NCBI GenBank assembly: GCA_900544905.1
Contig: UQXF01000021.1
Coordinates: 1 to 37,013, forward strand
DNA: 37,013 bases
Source: an uncultured Clostridium sp.
GTDB lineage: Bacteria > Bacillota > Clostridia > Lachnospirales > Lachnospiraceae
Reading direction: 5' to 3'
Shown: piece by piece, positions 30,262-37,013 of the stretch
How positions within the stretch are numbered: the stretch's first letter is position 1
Layout: every line of letters starts with the position of its first letter
Translations under genes and position numbers: made by a program
Notes under the pieces: generated by a model
The model's input: the letters and a program-made list of their open reading frames with translations, nothing else
Databases searched by the model: none
What the model was told of the DNA's origin: nothing

Positions 30262-30555
30262 TCATACACTTGTTATATCAATCTCAATAGGATTTCCCCA
30301 TCTATCCTCACCTTTAATCAAAAGTGTGCCGTTGATAAAGGTAAATTTTTGATACTCGTTAGTATATTTTCCATAATAATCTCGGTCAAATTGTGCATCA
30401 CCGATTATATTGACAAATGAATTATTCGTTTCTATTCTCGGAACCACCTTTAAGATACTGTTGTACTTAGTTTCTCATCCAGAAAATATTAAAACCCGCG
30501 CTTCATGCATATAGTCATTTCCAGCTTTCGAGTGCATATACTCCCAACTTACTAA
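30262..30555 (-). pseudogene. 5'-truncated gene fragment with in-frame TGA
   Basis: The minus-strand frame reads 'VSWEYMHSKAGNDYMHEARV' and 'LIFSG', then TGA at 30475-30477. It then continues 'ETKYNSILKVVPRIETNNSF', 'VNIIGDAQFDRDYYGKYTNE', 'YQKFTFINGTLLIKGEDRWG' and 'NPIEIDITSV' to a stop at 30262. There is no upstream start, since the frame runs into the end of the AAA_14-like gene. The protein is not recognised. The stop and lost 5' end mark it as decayed. Confidence 0.5.
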
Positions 30556-31804
30556 AATTCCAAACTATCTGCATTAAGAAGAAAATATTTCATCCCCATG
30601 ATTACAAATCCCTCATCATTTCTCCAAGGCTTTTGGGTACCATTTACTATAACAATCTTCTTAAATGAATCAGGAATATTTCTTAACGAATTAAATTCCT
30701 GCGTCTGTTTTTCCTCTGAAGCCATATCATAGGCTGCTTGAATATAATATCTCTGACTACCCTGATTTACTACAAAATCAACCTCCAACTGCTTACGAGT
30801 CGTTTTTCCTTCACTATTTTTTGCATACACCTCTACGATACCAACATCCACATTATAGCCACGCACAAGTAATTCATTATAAACAATGTTCTCCATAATA
30901 TGCGTAGGTTCCTGCTGTCTGAAATTCAATCTGGCATTTCTAAGTCCCACATCTGAAAAGTAATATTTCAGGTTCGCACCCACATATTTTCTACCCTTAA
31001 TATCATATCGATTCGCTTTAGAAATCAAAAAAGCCTCTGTCAGATAATCAATATGGTTGGATATGGTTTTATTACTATAACTAATTCCTCGTTCACTTTT
31101 AAAGGTATTTGATATTTTGGTTGGATTAGTAGGTGCGCCTATGGCAGAAGCAAGAATATCTACCAAAGTTCCAATTTCATCAACATTTTGAATCTTATTT
31201 CGCTCTACCACATCCTTAATATAGACATTGGTAAAAATATTTTTTAAATATTCTGCCTTTTGGCGTTCAACAGAAAATAGTGCCACCTGTGGAAGTCCAC
31301 CATATATCATATATTCATTCCAAGCATCATCATAATCTCCATCATAAGCATGATAGAACTCTGCAAATGATAAAGGATAAATTCGCATCTCATCTCCTCT
31401 GCCTCTAAATTCAGTTACAATATCACTGGATAAAAATTTAGAGTTACTTCCGGTCACATATACATCAATGTTGCTCATACGAAGCAAACTGTTCAGCACT
31501 TCTTCAAATCGTGGCATAAACTGCACTTCATCTAAAAGCAAATAATACTTCTGTTCATCTTTCATGGCATCCTTGATATACTGATAACACTTTTTGGGGT
31601 CTCTCAGTTCCTCATTTTCAATACCATCCAAGGCAATCTCAATGATATGGTCATTATCTACACCACTCTCCAATAAATATTTCTTAAACAATACAAATAA
31701 CAGGAATGGTTTTCCACATCTCCTAATTCATGTGATAATTATTATCATTCCATTATCTTTTTTATCTTTAACTGTTCAAGGTATACATCCCTCTTAATCT
31801 CCAC
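30552..31804 (-). pseudogene. AAA_14/DUF4143 ATPase, inactivated at the N-terminus
   Basis: From 31691 down, a 379-residue frame carries 'YYLLLDEVQFMPRFEEVLNSLL' (Walker B), 'DVYVTGSNSKFLSSD', 'FRGRGDEMRIYPLSFAEF', and a DUF4143 C-terminus ending 'FLLNADSLEF'. The missing N-terminus is visible upstream in broken frames: 'VEIKRDVYLEQLK' from GTG at 31804, a frameshift in an A run, 'DNGMIIIIT', a TGA (31728-31730) where Gly is expected, then 'IRRCGKPFLLFVLFKKYLL'. Walker A would be GIRRCGKS; here Gly is a stop and Ser is Pro. The protein cannot bind ATP normally. Confidence 0.8.
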
Positions 31805-31872
31805 AGTATCACTCCTCATTTTTGTGTGTTGGCACATTTTTTAGTAATAATATTTTACCAGCAAATGGCTAT

Positions 31873-32643
31873 CTATTCAATAGCCATTACTATGCACTCA
31901 GATACTTTTACAAAACCCAGCTTTTCTGCCATTCTTTCAGAAGCAGCATTTTGATAGTGACATGCCCATACAGGTTCTTTTTCTTGCCCAATGGTGTATT
32001 GTATCATCTTTTGGGCAACAATCAATCCTAAGCCTTGTTGTTTATATTTGGGATTTGTTTCTATCCCTATGTCAATTTCTTTACTGCTTACCGCAGCAGA
32101 AAAAGCCCAAGAAGCAATATCATTATCACAGGTTATACAATATCCCTTTCCTTTTGCCAGAAAATCATTTACATCTTGCCAAAAGAGAGCCGGCGTAATT
32201 TTCCCTGAAATTTCCTCCAACAACTGATTATCTATTTCTTTCAATTCATATCCAGCAGGTAAGATTGGCTCGACAATTTCTCTGTTTTTTGAATATGCAA
32301 ATAAATATCTCTTTTCCACCATAACATCCTGTTTTGACTTGAAATATTCTTGTACATATTCATCTCTTGTCATTAAAAGAAAGCGTCTGGAATCTAATTT
32401 AATTCTATCCAACATAAGTTCATATATATCTTCAAGAAAGGATTCATCAGCTTTTCCTGAAAGATAAGCAAAACCACAATATGCCCAAAACAGAGCATTG
32501 TTATAATTCTCCATTGAACTTATGAAAATATCTCCCTTTTGAATGCCCTCTGCAATAGAAAGAGGATAAACCTTACCACAGTCATGGGCGTCTGCAATAG
32601 CAATAAAATCTGAATACCTCAATGGATTAATGTTATACAGCAT
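31873..32643 (-). CDS. GNAT-family acetyltransferase (two-part)
   Basis: This 256-residue protein has a variable N-terminal half and a C-terminal GNAT domain: 'DIGIETNPKYKQQGLGLIVAQKMIQYTI' (acetyl-CoA loop) and 'NAASERMAEKLGFVK'. It resembles the GNAT_acetyltr_2 group. The acceptor is unknown. The frame opens at a TTG upstream, but the ATG at 32643 has GGGGGTAAGG before it. It is complete, unlike the genes on its right-hand side in transcription order. Confidence 0.85.
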   Translation of the reverse strand: MLYNINPLRYSDFIAIADAHDCGKVYPLSIAEGIQKGDIFISSMENYNNALFWAYCGFAYLSGKADESFLEDIYELMLDRIKLDSRRFLLMTRDEYVQEYFKSKQDVMVEKRYLFAYSKNREIVEPILPAGYELKEIDNQLLEEISGKITPALFWQDVNDFLAKGKGYCITCDNDIASWAFSAAVSSKEIDIGIETNPKYKQQGLGLIVAQKMIQYTIGQEKEPVWACHYQNAASERMAEKLGFVKVSECIVMAIE

Positions 32644-32671
32644 TTTCCTTACCCCCAACAAATTTTAGCTT

Positions 32672-32755
32672 TTATTTAATAAATTTTGCACCTGCATCTT
32701 CTAATTTCCGCTTTGCCCAATTCTCCGACAAATAAGAATTTGTGCTTTTATAATC
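32672..32755 (-). pseudogene. Short 3' coding remnant overlapping the HEAT-like gene end
   Basis: A second minus-strand frame reads 'DYKSTNSYLSENWAKRKL' and 'EDAGAKFIK', then stops at 32672. It begins inside the last codons of the HEAT-like gene. It may be a remnant of another gene, for example a HAD-like C-terminus, or the result of a frameshift in the HEAT-like gene. Confidence 0.25.
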
Positions 32756-33197
32756 CTTGTATTTCTTTTAGCGCTTTTTGAATATCCTTGCAAACTAATG
32801 GTTGCATACTATCACCGTAAATACATATATTTGCCTTATGAAGTGCAGAAATAATATCATTCCTCAATTCTGGCTTATACTTTGCTATAATCGGCAACAA
32901 CTTAATACATTGTCTTGCTGTAATGGGCTTAACATCTGTTATGTGTCTTAAATATTTATCAATGATTTCATCAATTTTATAATCTTTATCCCATTTTGCA
33001 TTATAGGCAAGTAATGTAAGCCCTCTTGTACGAACATAAGAATTATCACTGTCAAGCATATCACTTAATTTATCCATATAAGGGTAGACGCAATCCGTTT
33101 CAGCGCTTTCTTTTTGCAATTCCTGTAATGCCTTATATGCAATCATGTTGTTTTTATCGAACAATAATTCAAATGTTTCTGCTATATTAACCGACAT
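32748..33197 (-). CDS. HEAT-repeat-like small helical protein
   Basis: The 149-residue all-helical cytosolic protein has two or three HEAT-like repeats: 'AYKALQELQKESAE', 'SDNSYVRTRGLTLLAYNAKWD', 'ITARQCIKLLPIIAKYKPELRNDIISALHKA'. Similar proteins are often labelled SufBD-like or HEAT-repeat proteins in Clostridia, without known function. The ATG at 33197 has AAGGAG six bases upstream, better than an in-frame start 12 codons before. Confidence 0.75.
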   Translation of the reverse strand: MSVNIAETFELLFDKNNMIAYKALQELQKESAETDCVYPYMDKLSDMLDSDNSYVRTRGLTLLAYNAKWDKDYKIDEIIDKYLRHITDVKPITARQCIKLLPIIAKYKPELRNDIISALHKANICIYGDSMQPLVCKDIQKALKEIQGL

Positions 33198-33312
33198 AGT
33201 ATACTCCTTTACAACTTCCGATTGAGATTTCACCTGTTTTAGGGAATTTAATAACTGTTATATTTTGTTATTAAATTCTCTGCAAACCCTTGAAAACACT
33301 GGATTTATCGCA

Positions 33313-33351
33313 GGTGAGCTTTCCCTTATTGTTTCCCTTGTGTTATATCGT
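33313..33351 (+). repeat. 39-bp direct repeat C, right copy
   Basis: This copy matches 27351-27389 at 33 of 39 bases. The two bound a 6.0-kb segment. Downstream, AAGGGCAAATACAAGGGCAAG-like motifs (33,379-33,400) resemble the reverse complement of the CCCTT units. Confidence 0.65.
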
Positions 33352-33508
33352 CCCGTCAGCGTTTACGAACTCTGATAAGGGCAAATACAAGGGCAAGAAA
33401 AATCTATAAAACAGTATAACACAAAATAAAAGTGACATGGTGAACTGATTGAAATGCTTCTGATTTTTGTAACAAATGACTGATTGAATGATAAGGAGAT
33501 TCTATACG

Positions 33509-33748
33509 ATGAGAACAATATTTGCAGAATACAATCCACACAGAAACAGCATTGATATTTATACTTCTGCTGGTTATATGCTCCGCATTGACTGTTGGGA
33601 AGCCGAAAAGGATTTAAAAACCACACCCGGATCAGACTGTGCATTGAACGCACTTGCCATTGATAAACCGCTTGAATATGCAAAATTATATCTTGATGAA
33701 ACAATGCAGATATGGGTAGATGCAGAAGATTCATTAGAACTATGGTGA
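33509..33748 (+). CDS. DUF6061-family small protein
   Basis: This 79-residue protein starts 'MRTIFAEYNPHRNSIDIYTS' and goes on with 'AGYMLRIDCWEAEKDLKTTP' and 'DAEDSLELW' at the end. The family is common in Clostridia, often in or beside integrative elements, and has no known function. The ATG at 33509 has AAGGAG upstream; an ATG seven codons before it lies in frame but has no good site. Confidence 0.75.
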   Translation: MRTIFAEYNPHRNSIDIYTSAGYMLRIDCWEAEKDLKTTPGSDCALNALAIDKPLEYAKLYLDETMQIWVDAEDSLELW

Positions 33749-34035
33749 TTTTTTCAACAGCACTAAGGTTACTTTTTCCCAATCTCATTTATTGAGAATC
33801 GTCTTTTTACCGTGCATATATATTCAATATCTTTTTATCTATTATAATGAAATCAAGGGCTGGTCTAATGCCAGCCCTACAAAAATGAAAATTCACATAG
33901 AAAATAAATTTACAATTTTTCCGATATAAACCTGTTATCAACAAATACAAACATAATTTATATTATCGTATCTATTGATATGATATGTATTTCAAAGAGT
34001 TACCAGAAGTTTTTGAAAACTTTTCCCTTGTGATA

Positions 34036-34062
34036 TTATCTAAAGCTCATTCCTTTAGATAA
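34036..34062. repeat. Perfect 10-bp inverted repeat
   Basis: TTATCTAAAG, loop CTCATTC, CTTTAGATAA. There is no T run on either side, so it is more likely a protein-binding or recombination-related site than a terminator. Confidence 0.6.
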
Positions 34063-34078
34063 CTATAAAACAACGAAG

Positions 34079-34107
34079 CCCGTTAGCCCTTGTGGTTAGC
34101 GGGTTTT
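34079..34107 (+). terminator. Terminator-like hairpin
   Basis: CCCGTTAGCC (34079-34088), loop CTTGT, GGTTAGCGGG (34094-34103), TTTT. All ten positions pair if two G-U pairs are allowed. It would stop plus-strand transcripts entering the element. Confidence 0.6.
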
Positions 34108-34137
34108 CGCTGTTCTGTACTTGTTGCAAAATCCGCT

Positions 34138-34158
34138 TCGGTCAAATCTCGGTCAAAT
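34138..34158 (+). repeat. Tandem TCGGTCAAAT repeats near the integrase
   Basis: TCGGTCAAAT at 34138-34147 and 34149-34158, one helical turn apart, just beyond the integrase stop. Their place at the element end suggests binding sites for the arm-binding domain of the integrase. Confidence 0.45.
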
Positions 34159-34213
34159 AATTTTCTAAAGAAATGTTGCACCTTTTCTATTCTCTTTCTT
34201 ATTCTTGTTCTGA

Positions 34214-35419
34214 TTATATGATTTCCTTATACAAATTCTGTAATTTATCCATTTCCGATTTTGCTTTATCATCTGTGACGTGCGTATACAAATCCAGTGT
34301 GATTGCTATGGAATAATGTCCGAGGAATCCTTGTACTACCTTTGCGTCAATCCCGGCTTCAAAACAACGCGTTGCAAAAGTATGACGAAGTGCATGTGGA
34401 TAAAAATGCGGAATCGGTATAAACACTGTCTTGTTTTTCTCTGCCTGCTTTTTTCGTTCCTTATTGATAGATTTTTCTATCCAGTCTAACGTCACTTGAA
34501 AGGTGTGTTCTGTAATCGGTTTTCCGTTCTTTCCAACAAACACAAGATTTTCAAATCCCTCTAATGGTTGCCATTCACTAGCTGACAACTGCATTTCTTT
34601 CAACTGAATCCACTGACGTTTTAAAGCCTTATACACACTGTCCTGCATGGGAATCGTCCGTATACTGTTCTTTGTCTTTGGTGTCTGGTACTTGAATACA
34701 TACTTCTTTGTTTCCTTATCTTTGATATACACCAACGTTTTATTTACAGAAATTTCCCGTTTCCGAAAATCTACATCATCCCATGTAAGCCCAAGCAGTT
34801 CTCCGCCACGCATTCCCGTTCCGAGTGCTACCTGTATGAGATTCTCGTGTATTCTCTCCTTTGCGTGTTCCAATACTTCCCGTTGTTCTTTCACAGTCAG
34901 TACCCGTATCTGTTTTGTCTTTGTTTTGGGAACTTCCACTCCTGCACATGGGTTGAATGTAAGAATCCTGTTATGCACTGCATATTTGAACATAGCATTG
35001 AGAATATTATACACATCCCGTATAGTCTTTGTGCTGTAATCATCATCTGCCATATTCTGAAGCAGACGTTCCAAAATAATCGGATTAAAATCTGCCACAC
35101 GTTGTTTTCCTATCTGCTTCTTTATGTAACGTCTGTAAAAATCATCATAACGTACTTGTGTACTCTCCTTGATAGTCCGCTTCTTATGGGTATTCAGCCA
35201 GATATCAAACCATGTATCCAGAGTGATATTATCGCCCTTTCCTTTCAACCCATGCTTGACTTCATAGCGTAAATCTTCCATTTCTTGAACTAACTTTTTT
35301 AAGTCCGCACTATCTTTTGTATACGTTTCTCCTTTGTAATAAAACCGCCCTCTGTAAATTCCGCTTTTTCTCTGCATAATTCCCGGCGGTAATGGATTTC
35401 CTTTTAAGTCCTTGCCCAA
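34214..35419 (-). CDS. int: Tyrosine-type site-specific integrase (Tn916 Int-like)
   Basis: The 401-residue recombinase has an N-terminal arm-binding part ('GIYRGRFYYKGETYTKDSADLKK'), a SAM-like core-binding domain (about 65-155), and a catalytic domain with Arg204 (GTGMRGGELLGL), His342 and Arg345 (PHALRHTFATR), His368 (LGHYS) and nucleophile Tyr378 (LDLYTH). It excises and integrates the element. The start is TTG at 35419 with AAAGGAG upstream. It follows xis on the same strand at the element end, as in Tn916. Confidence 0.96.
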   Translation of the reverse strand: MGKDLKGNPLPPGIMQRKSGIYRGRFYYKGETYTKDSADLKKLVQEMEDLRYEVKHGLKGKGDNITLDTWFDIWLNTHKKRTIKESTQVRYDDFYRRYIKKQIGKQRVADFNPIILERLLQNMADDDYSTKTIRDVYNILNAMFKYAVHNRILTFNPCAGVEVPKTKTKQIRVLTVKEQREVLEHAKERIHENLIQVALGTGMRGGELLGLTWDDVDFRKREISVNKTLVYIKDKETKKYVFKYQTPKTKNSIRTIPMQDSVYKALKRQWIQLKEMQLSASEWQPLEGFENLVFVGKNGKPITEHTFQVTLDWIEKSINKERKKQAEKNKTVFIPIPHFYPHALRHTFATRCFEAGIDAKVVQGFLGHYSIAITLDLYTHVTDDKAKSEMDKLQNLYKEII

Positions 35420-35486
35420 TCTGCACGCTCCTTTCCGTGCAAGGACTATCAGAACTGGTCTGACAGTATTATATGCTTATTTGTGT

Positions 35487-35720
35487 TTATACTGCAATTA
35501 CTTCATATTTATTTTTCAGATTATGCCCTTCGTTTTTCTTCAAAAACTGGTCTAAAACCTCAGAGCGTATAAGAATCTTATTTCCAATCCTTATGACCGG
35601 AATCTTCTGCCATGTAATCAGCTTTCGCAGATTATTTCTTCCAATTCCCGTATACTCTGACGCTTCATTCACTGTAAGGGCTTTCTTTGTCTGTATCGTT
35701 TTCTGTGTATGTTCTGTCAA
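35487..35720 (-). CDS. xis: Excisionase (Tn916 Xis-like)
   Basis: The 77-residue winged-helix DNA-binding protein contains 'KALTVNEASEYTGIGRNNLRKLITWQKIPVIRIGNKILIRSEVLDQFL', matching the excisionase family. It bends att DNA and directs Int towards excision. TTG start at 35720 with GGAGA four bases upstream. It overlaps the 3' end of the relaxase gene by 56 bases and precedes int. Confidence 0.93.
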   Translation of the reverse strand: MTEHTQKTIQTKKALTVNEASEYTGIGRNNLRKLITWQKIPVIRIGNKILIRSEVLDQFLKKNEGHNLKNKYEVIAV

Positions 35721-36801
35721 AGATTCTCCTTTCTTCTTCCCTCAAAAGGAAAGATTTTTTATAGTCCTCATATATGCGTTGTTGTTCTTCGTTCATCTGC
35801 CCCCGTTCTATTAGCTGGCGGATATAATCTCTGTTATCCAGTTTTCCGATTTTATCCATTAGCTTTAAAGAGGGCGAAACTGCTACGTTCAGCCACTGCC
35901 ATGTTCGTTCCAGTGTCTTTTTCTCTGGATTCATGGTCAACTTTATCTTCCCTACATCCTGCATGAGTTCTTCCCACGGGGGATAAGTAGGATAAAGCCG
36001 TTTTCTTGTAACCGTGCTGTTTTCCGGCTTCTGTAAAAACCGCACTTTCTCGTTTAATACAGACAACGCAATCCGTGCCACATCCCTGTCTTTCAGAAGT
36101 TCTTCTACTAATCTGACCGCTTTTTTGTGCCGGAATCGAAGTTCATATCTGTTCCAGTCCGGGTTGAGTTCTTTTCCGAACTTTTCTGCCTGTTCATATC
36201 CCTTTTCATAGAATGTAATCCGAAAATCACTGTGTTTACTGCCGAGATATAGTGTTTTTCCCTGCGCTTCTATTTCATCCTCTTTCAGTCTATCAGAACG
36301 ATTCTCTGCTGTATCACGCAACTGACTAGATATCAGCCCCTCGTTTTTCAGACGAATCAATTCCGGGATAGACAGATAAGGCTTTGTATCGTCGATTGCC
36401 AAGTCTATCCTCGGAAAATTCACCGGGTATCTGCAAACTCTTTCCAGAAAATCAAACCATGTTTCCTTATTCATCATAAGGAAATTTTCATAATTCCTGC
36501 ACCCCGAACCACTCATAAGAATCTGAAATCCCTCATACTGTGCATTTCCTGTCGGTTTCAGAATCTTGATATTGTCAAATCTTGCTATCAGTTCGTGTCC
36601 AGCAATTCCTTTTTCCTTACCATGCAGTTCCATAAAACTCAGTGGAATCCGCAAGATATCTTCTATGATTATGAACACGTCTACACCTTTGACAGTAATC
36701 TGACACCAGTCAATCAGTGCTGTCAAATCTTCTTTCTGACGAGTTACCCCCCTGTTAGTATAGGGGGGTTCTGAAATTTTCATTACCTCTGTTATCATCA
36801 T
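35665..36801 (-). CDS. MobT-type relaxase / replication initiation factor (Tn916 Orf20, ICEBs1 NicK-like)
   Basis: This 378-residue protein nicks oriT and starts rolling-circle transfer. It has 'LTALIDWCQITVKG' near the N-terminus, 'FPRIDLAIDD' in the Rep_trans core, 'GKTLYLGSKHSDFRITFYEKGYEQ', and 'WNRYELRFRHKKAVRLVEELL'. These are the conserved features of the Orf20/NicK family. I place the start at the ATG at 36801 (AAAGG five bases before). A longer frame to 36873 would run through a large hairpin. An oriT-like palindrome lies within the first 20 codons. Confidence 0.88.
   Translation of the reverse strand: MMITEVMKISEPPYTNRGVTRQKEDLTALIDWCQITVKGVDVFIIIEDILRIPLSFMELHGKEKGIAGHELIARFDNIKILKPTGNAQYEGFQILMSGSGCRNYENFLMMNKETWFDFLERVCRYPVNFPRIDLAIDDTKPYLSIPELIRLKNEGLISSQLRDTAENRSDRLKEDEIEAQGKTLYLGSKHSDFRITFYEKGYEQAEKFGKELNPDWNRYELRFRHKKAVRLVEELLKDRDVARIALSVLNEKVRFLQKPENSTVTRKRLYPTYPPWEELMQDVGKIKLTMNPEKKTLERTWQWLNVAVSPSLKLMDKIGKLDNRDYIRQLIERGQMNEEQQRIYEDYKKSFLLREEERRIFDRTYTENDTDKESPYSE
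36746..36769. other. oriT-like 24-bp palindrome inside the relaxase gene
   Basis: On the minus strand ACCCCCC, loop TATACTAACA, GGGGGGT. ICEBs1 carries an oriT of the same length, arms and spacing in the 5' part of nicK, with CTAACA shared in the loop. It encodes 'PPYTNRGV' here. This is the probable nick region. Confidence 0.85.
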
Positions 36802-36821
36802 CCCTGCCTTTCGTAGTATGC

Positions 36822-36909
36822 CGTGGCTTTCGCCACGTTCCCGGAACTTCTCTACTCCCTTTGCTCCTTTCACGCTGTACGGAGCAGTCCGCAGAGAATT
36901 TCCGGGAAC
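36822..36909. repeat. Paired hairpins upstream of the relaxase gene
   Basis: CGTGGC-TTTC-GCCACG (36822-36837) is followed by a long inverted repeat: GTTCCCGGAA.. (36837-36853) with its counterpart ..TTCCGGGAAC (36893-36909), 16 of 17 positions paired. An inner TGCTCC/GGAGCA pair lies in the loop. It is next to oriT, so it may be part of the transfer origin or a single-strand origin. Confidence 0.7.
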
Positions 36910-36914
36910 AGTCT

Positions 36915-37013
36915 CTACACGTTTCCTTTTCCGGTAACAACACGGATACCCTTGCAGGAGATTCTGTCCACCAATACCGGGAAGTTTCCTCTCTGCACAT
37001 AAGGGGCATATAC
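36915..37013 (-). CDS. 3' end of an unidentified ICE gene (runs off the window)
   Basis: The minus-strand frame entering from the right edge reads 'VYAPYVQRGNFPVLVDRIS', then 'CKGIRVVTGKGNV', and stops at 36915-36917. It is upstream of the relaxase gene, where such elements usually carry the coupling protein or a DUF961-type gene. Only 32 residues are visible and I do not recognise the family. Confidence 0.4.
   Translation of the reverse strand, partial: VYAPYVQRGNFPVLVDRISCKGIRVVTGKGNV

Larger units (their letters stand above)
33749..34213. other. Intergenic stretch beside the integrative element, with hairpins
   Basis: There is no gene here. Visible structures are AGGGCTGG/CCAGCCCT (33856-33878), a perfect inverted repeat TTATCTAAAG-7-CTTTAGATAA (34036-34062), a terminator (34079-34107) and a tandem repeat (34138-34158). 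A CCCTTGTGATAT motif at about 34,024 resembles repeat C. The element boundary should lie in this stretch. Confidence 0.6.

Noticed and set aside
29995..30477. Reassigned stop codons or selenocysteine/pyrrolysine insertion
   Set aside because: Two different stop codons in neighbouring fragments, one also with a frameshift, and no recoding element or conserved catalytic context. Decay is simpler.
33313..33400. CRISPR-like array from repeated CCCTT/AAGGG units
   Set aside because: The units are short, unequal, in both orientations, and have no uniform spacers or cas genes nearby.
33363..33788. A 141-codon minus-strand frame over the DUF6061 gene
   Set aside because: The plus-strand DUF6061 protein is recognisable in the same bases, and the minus-strand product has no domain.
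36755..37009. An 84-codon minus-strand frame at the right edge
   Set aside because: It overlaps the long inverted repeat and the oriT. The alternative frame ending at 36,915 reads as a more protein-like C-terminus.

Overview
The window reads as a contig from a Gram-positive anaerobe of the class Clostridia, most likely family Lachnospiraceae (gut Bacillota). The support is the gene families: CD3324-type protein, DUF6061, a PadR/permease-prefix/DUF4097 operon, paired YibE/F proteins, LuxS beside Pfs, and Tn916/ICEBs1-type transfer genes. AGGAGG-type ribosome binding sites, T-box control and moderate-to-low GC agree. The first 48 bases are not biological: they match an Illumina Nextera read-2 adapter with its index, so the contig starts at about base 49.

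Bases 249-18,300 look like chromosomal backbone. In order they hold: a cell-envelope pair (LytR_C-domain protein and a WecG/TagA-like protein, minus strand); a divergent SDR reductase; a secreted NlpC/P60 hydrolase; and a minus-strand block encoding a response regulator, a sensor kinase, MTA/SAH nucleosidase (mtnN), LuxS and two YibE/F membrane proteins. A palindromic repeat sits between mtnN and luxS and supplies the last codons of mtnN. Next come an Fe-S aldo/keto reductase behind a sigma-70-like protein that lacks region 4, a methyltransferase, an ECF sigma/anti-sigma/zinc-ribbon module, a histidine phosphatase, a decayed sensor-kinase fragment, and a CstA-type transporter behind a T-box riboswitch whose specifier reads as Ile.

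Bases 16,800-19,100 are a PadR-controlled operon (padR, permease-prefix membrane protein, DUF4097 protein) with strong operator palindromes.

Bases 19,100-33,400 are accessory DNA. Three consecutive segments are each bounded by short direct repeats that copy gene ends or flanks. The first (19,142/21,035) holds an aldo/keto reductase and a RelBE-type toxin-antitoxin pair. The second (21,664/25,198) holds a GNAT enzyme, an unusual TIKI/EreA-like membrane protein, and a DUF998/TetR pair. The third (27,351/33,313) holds a CD3324 protein, a methyltransferase, an AAA ATPase, several decayed genes, a second GNAT and a HEAT-like protein. Between them stand KptA, a Fic protein with its own triple-repeat operator, and a CPBP protease. 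The third segment contains at least three genes broken by in-frame stops or frameshifts.

Bases 34,100-37,013 are the integrase end of an integrative and conjugative element of the Tn916/ICEBs1 type: tyrosine integrase, excisionase, and a MobT/Orf20-type relaxase with an oriT-like 24-bp palindrome inside its 5' coding region. The element continues past the right edge.
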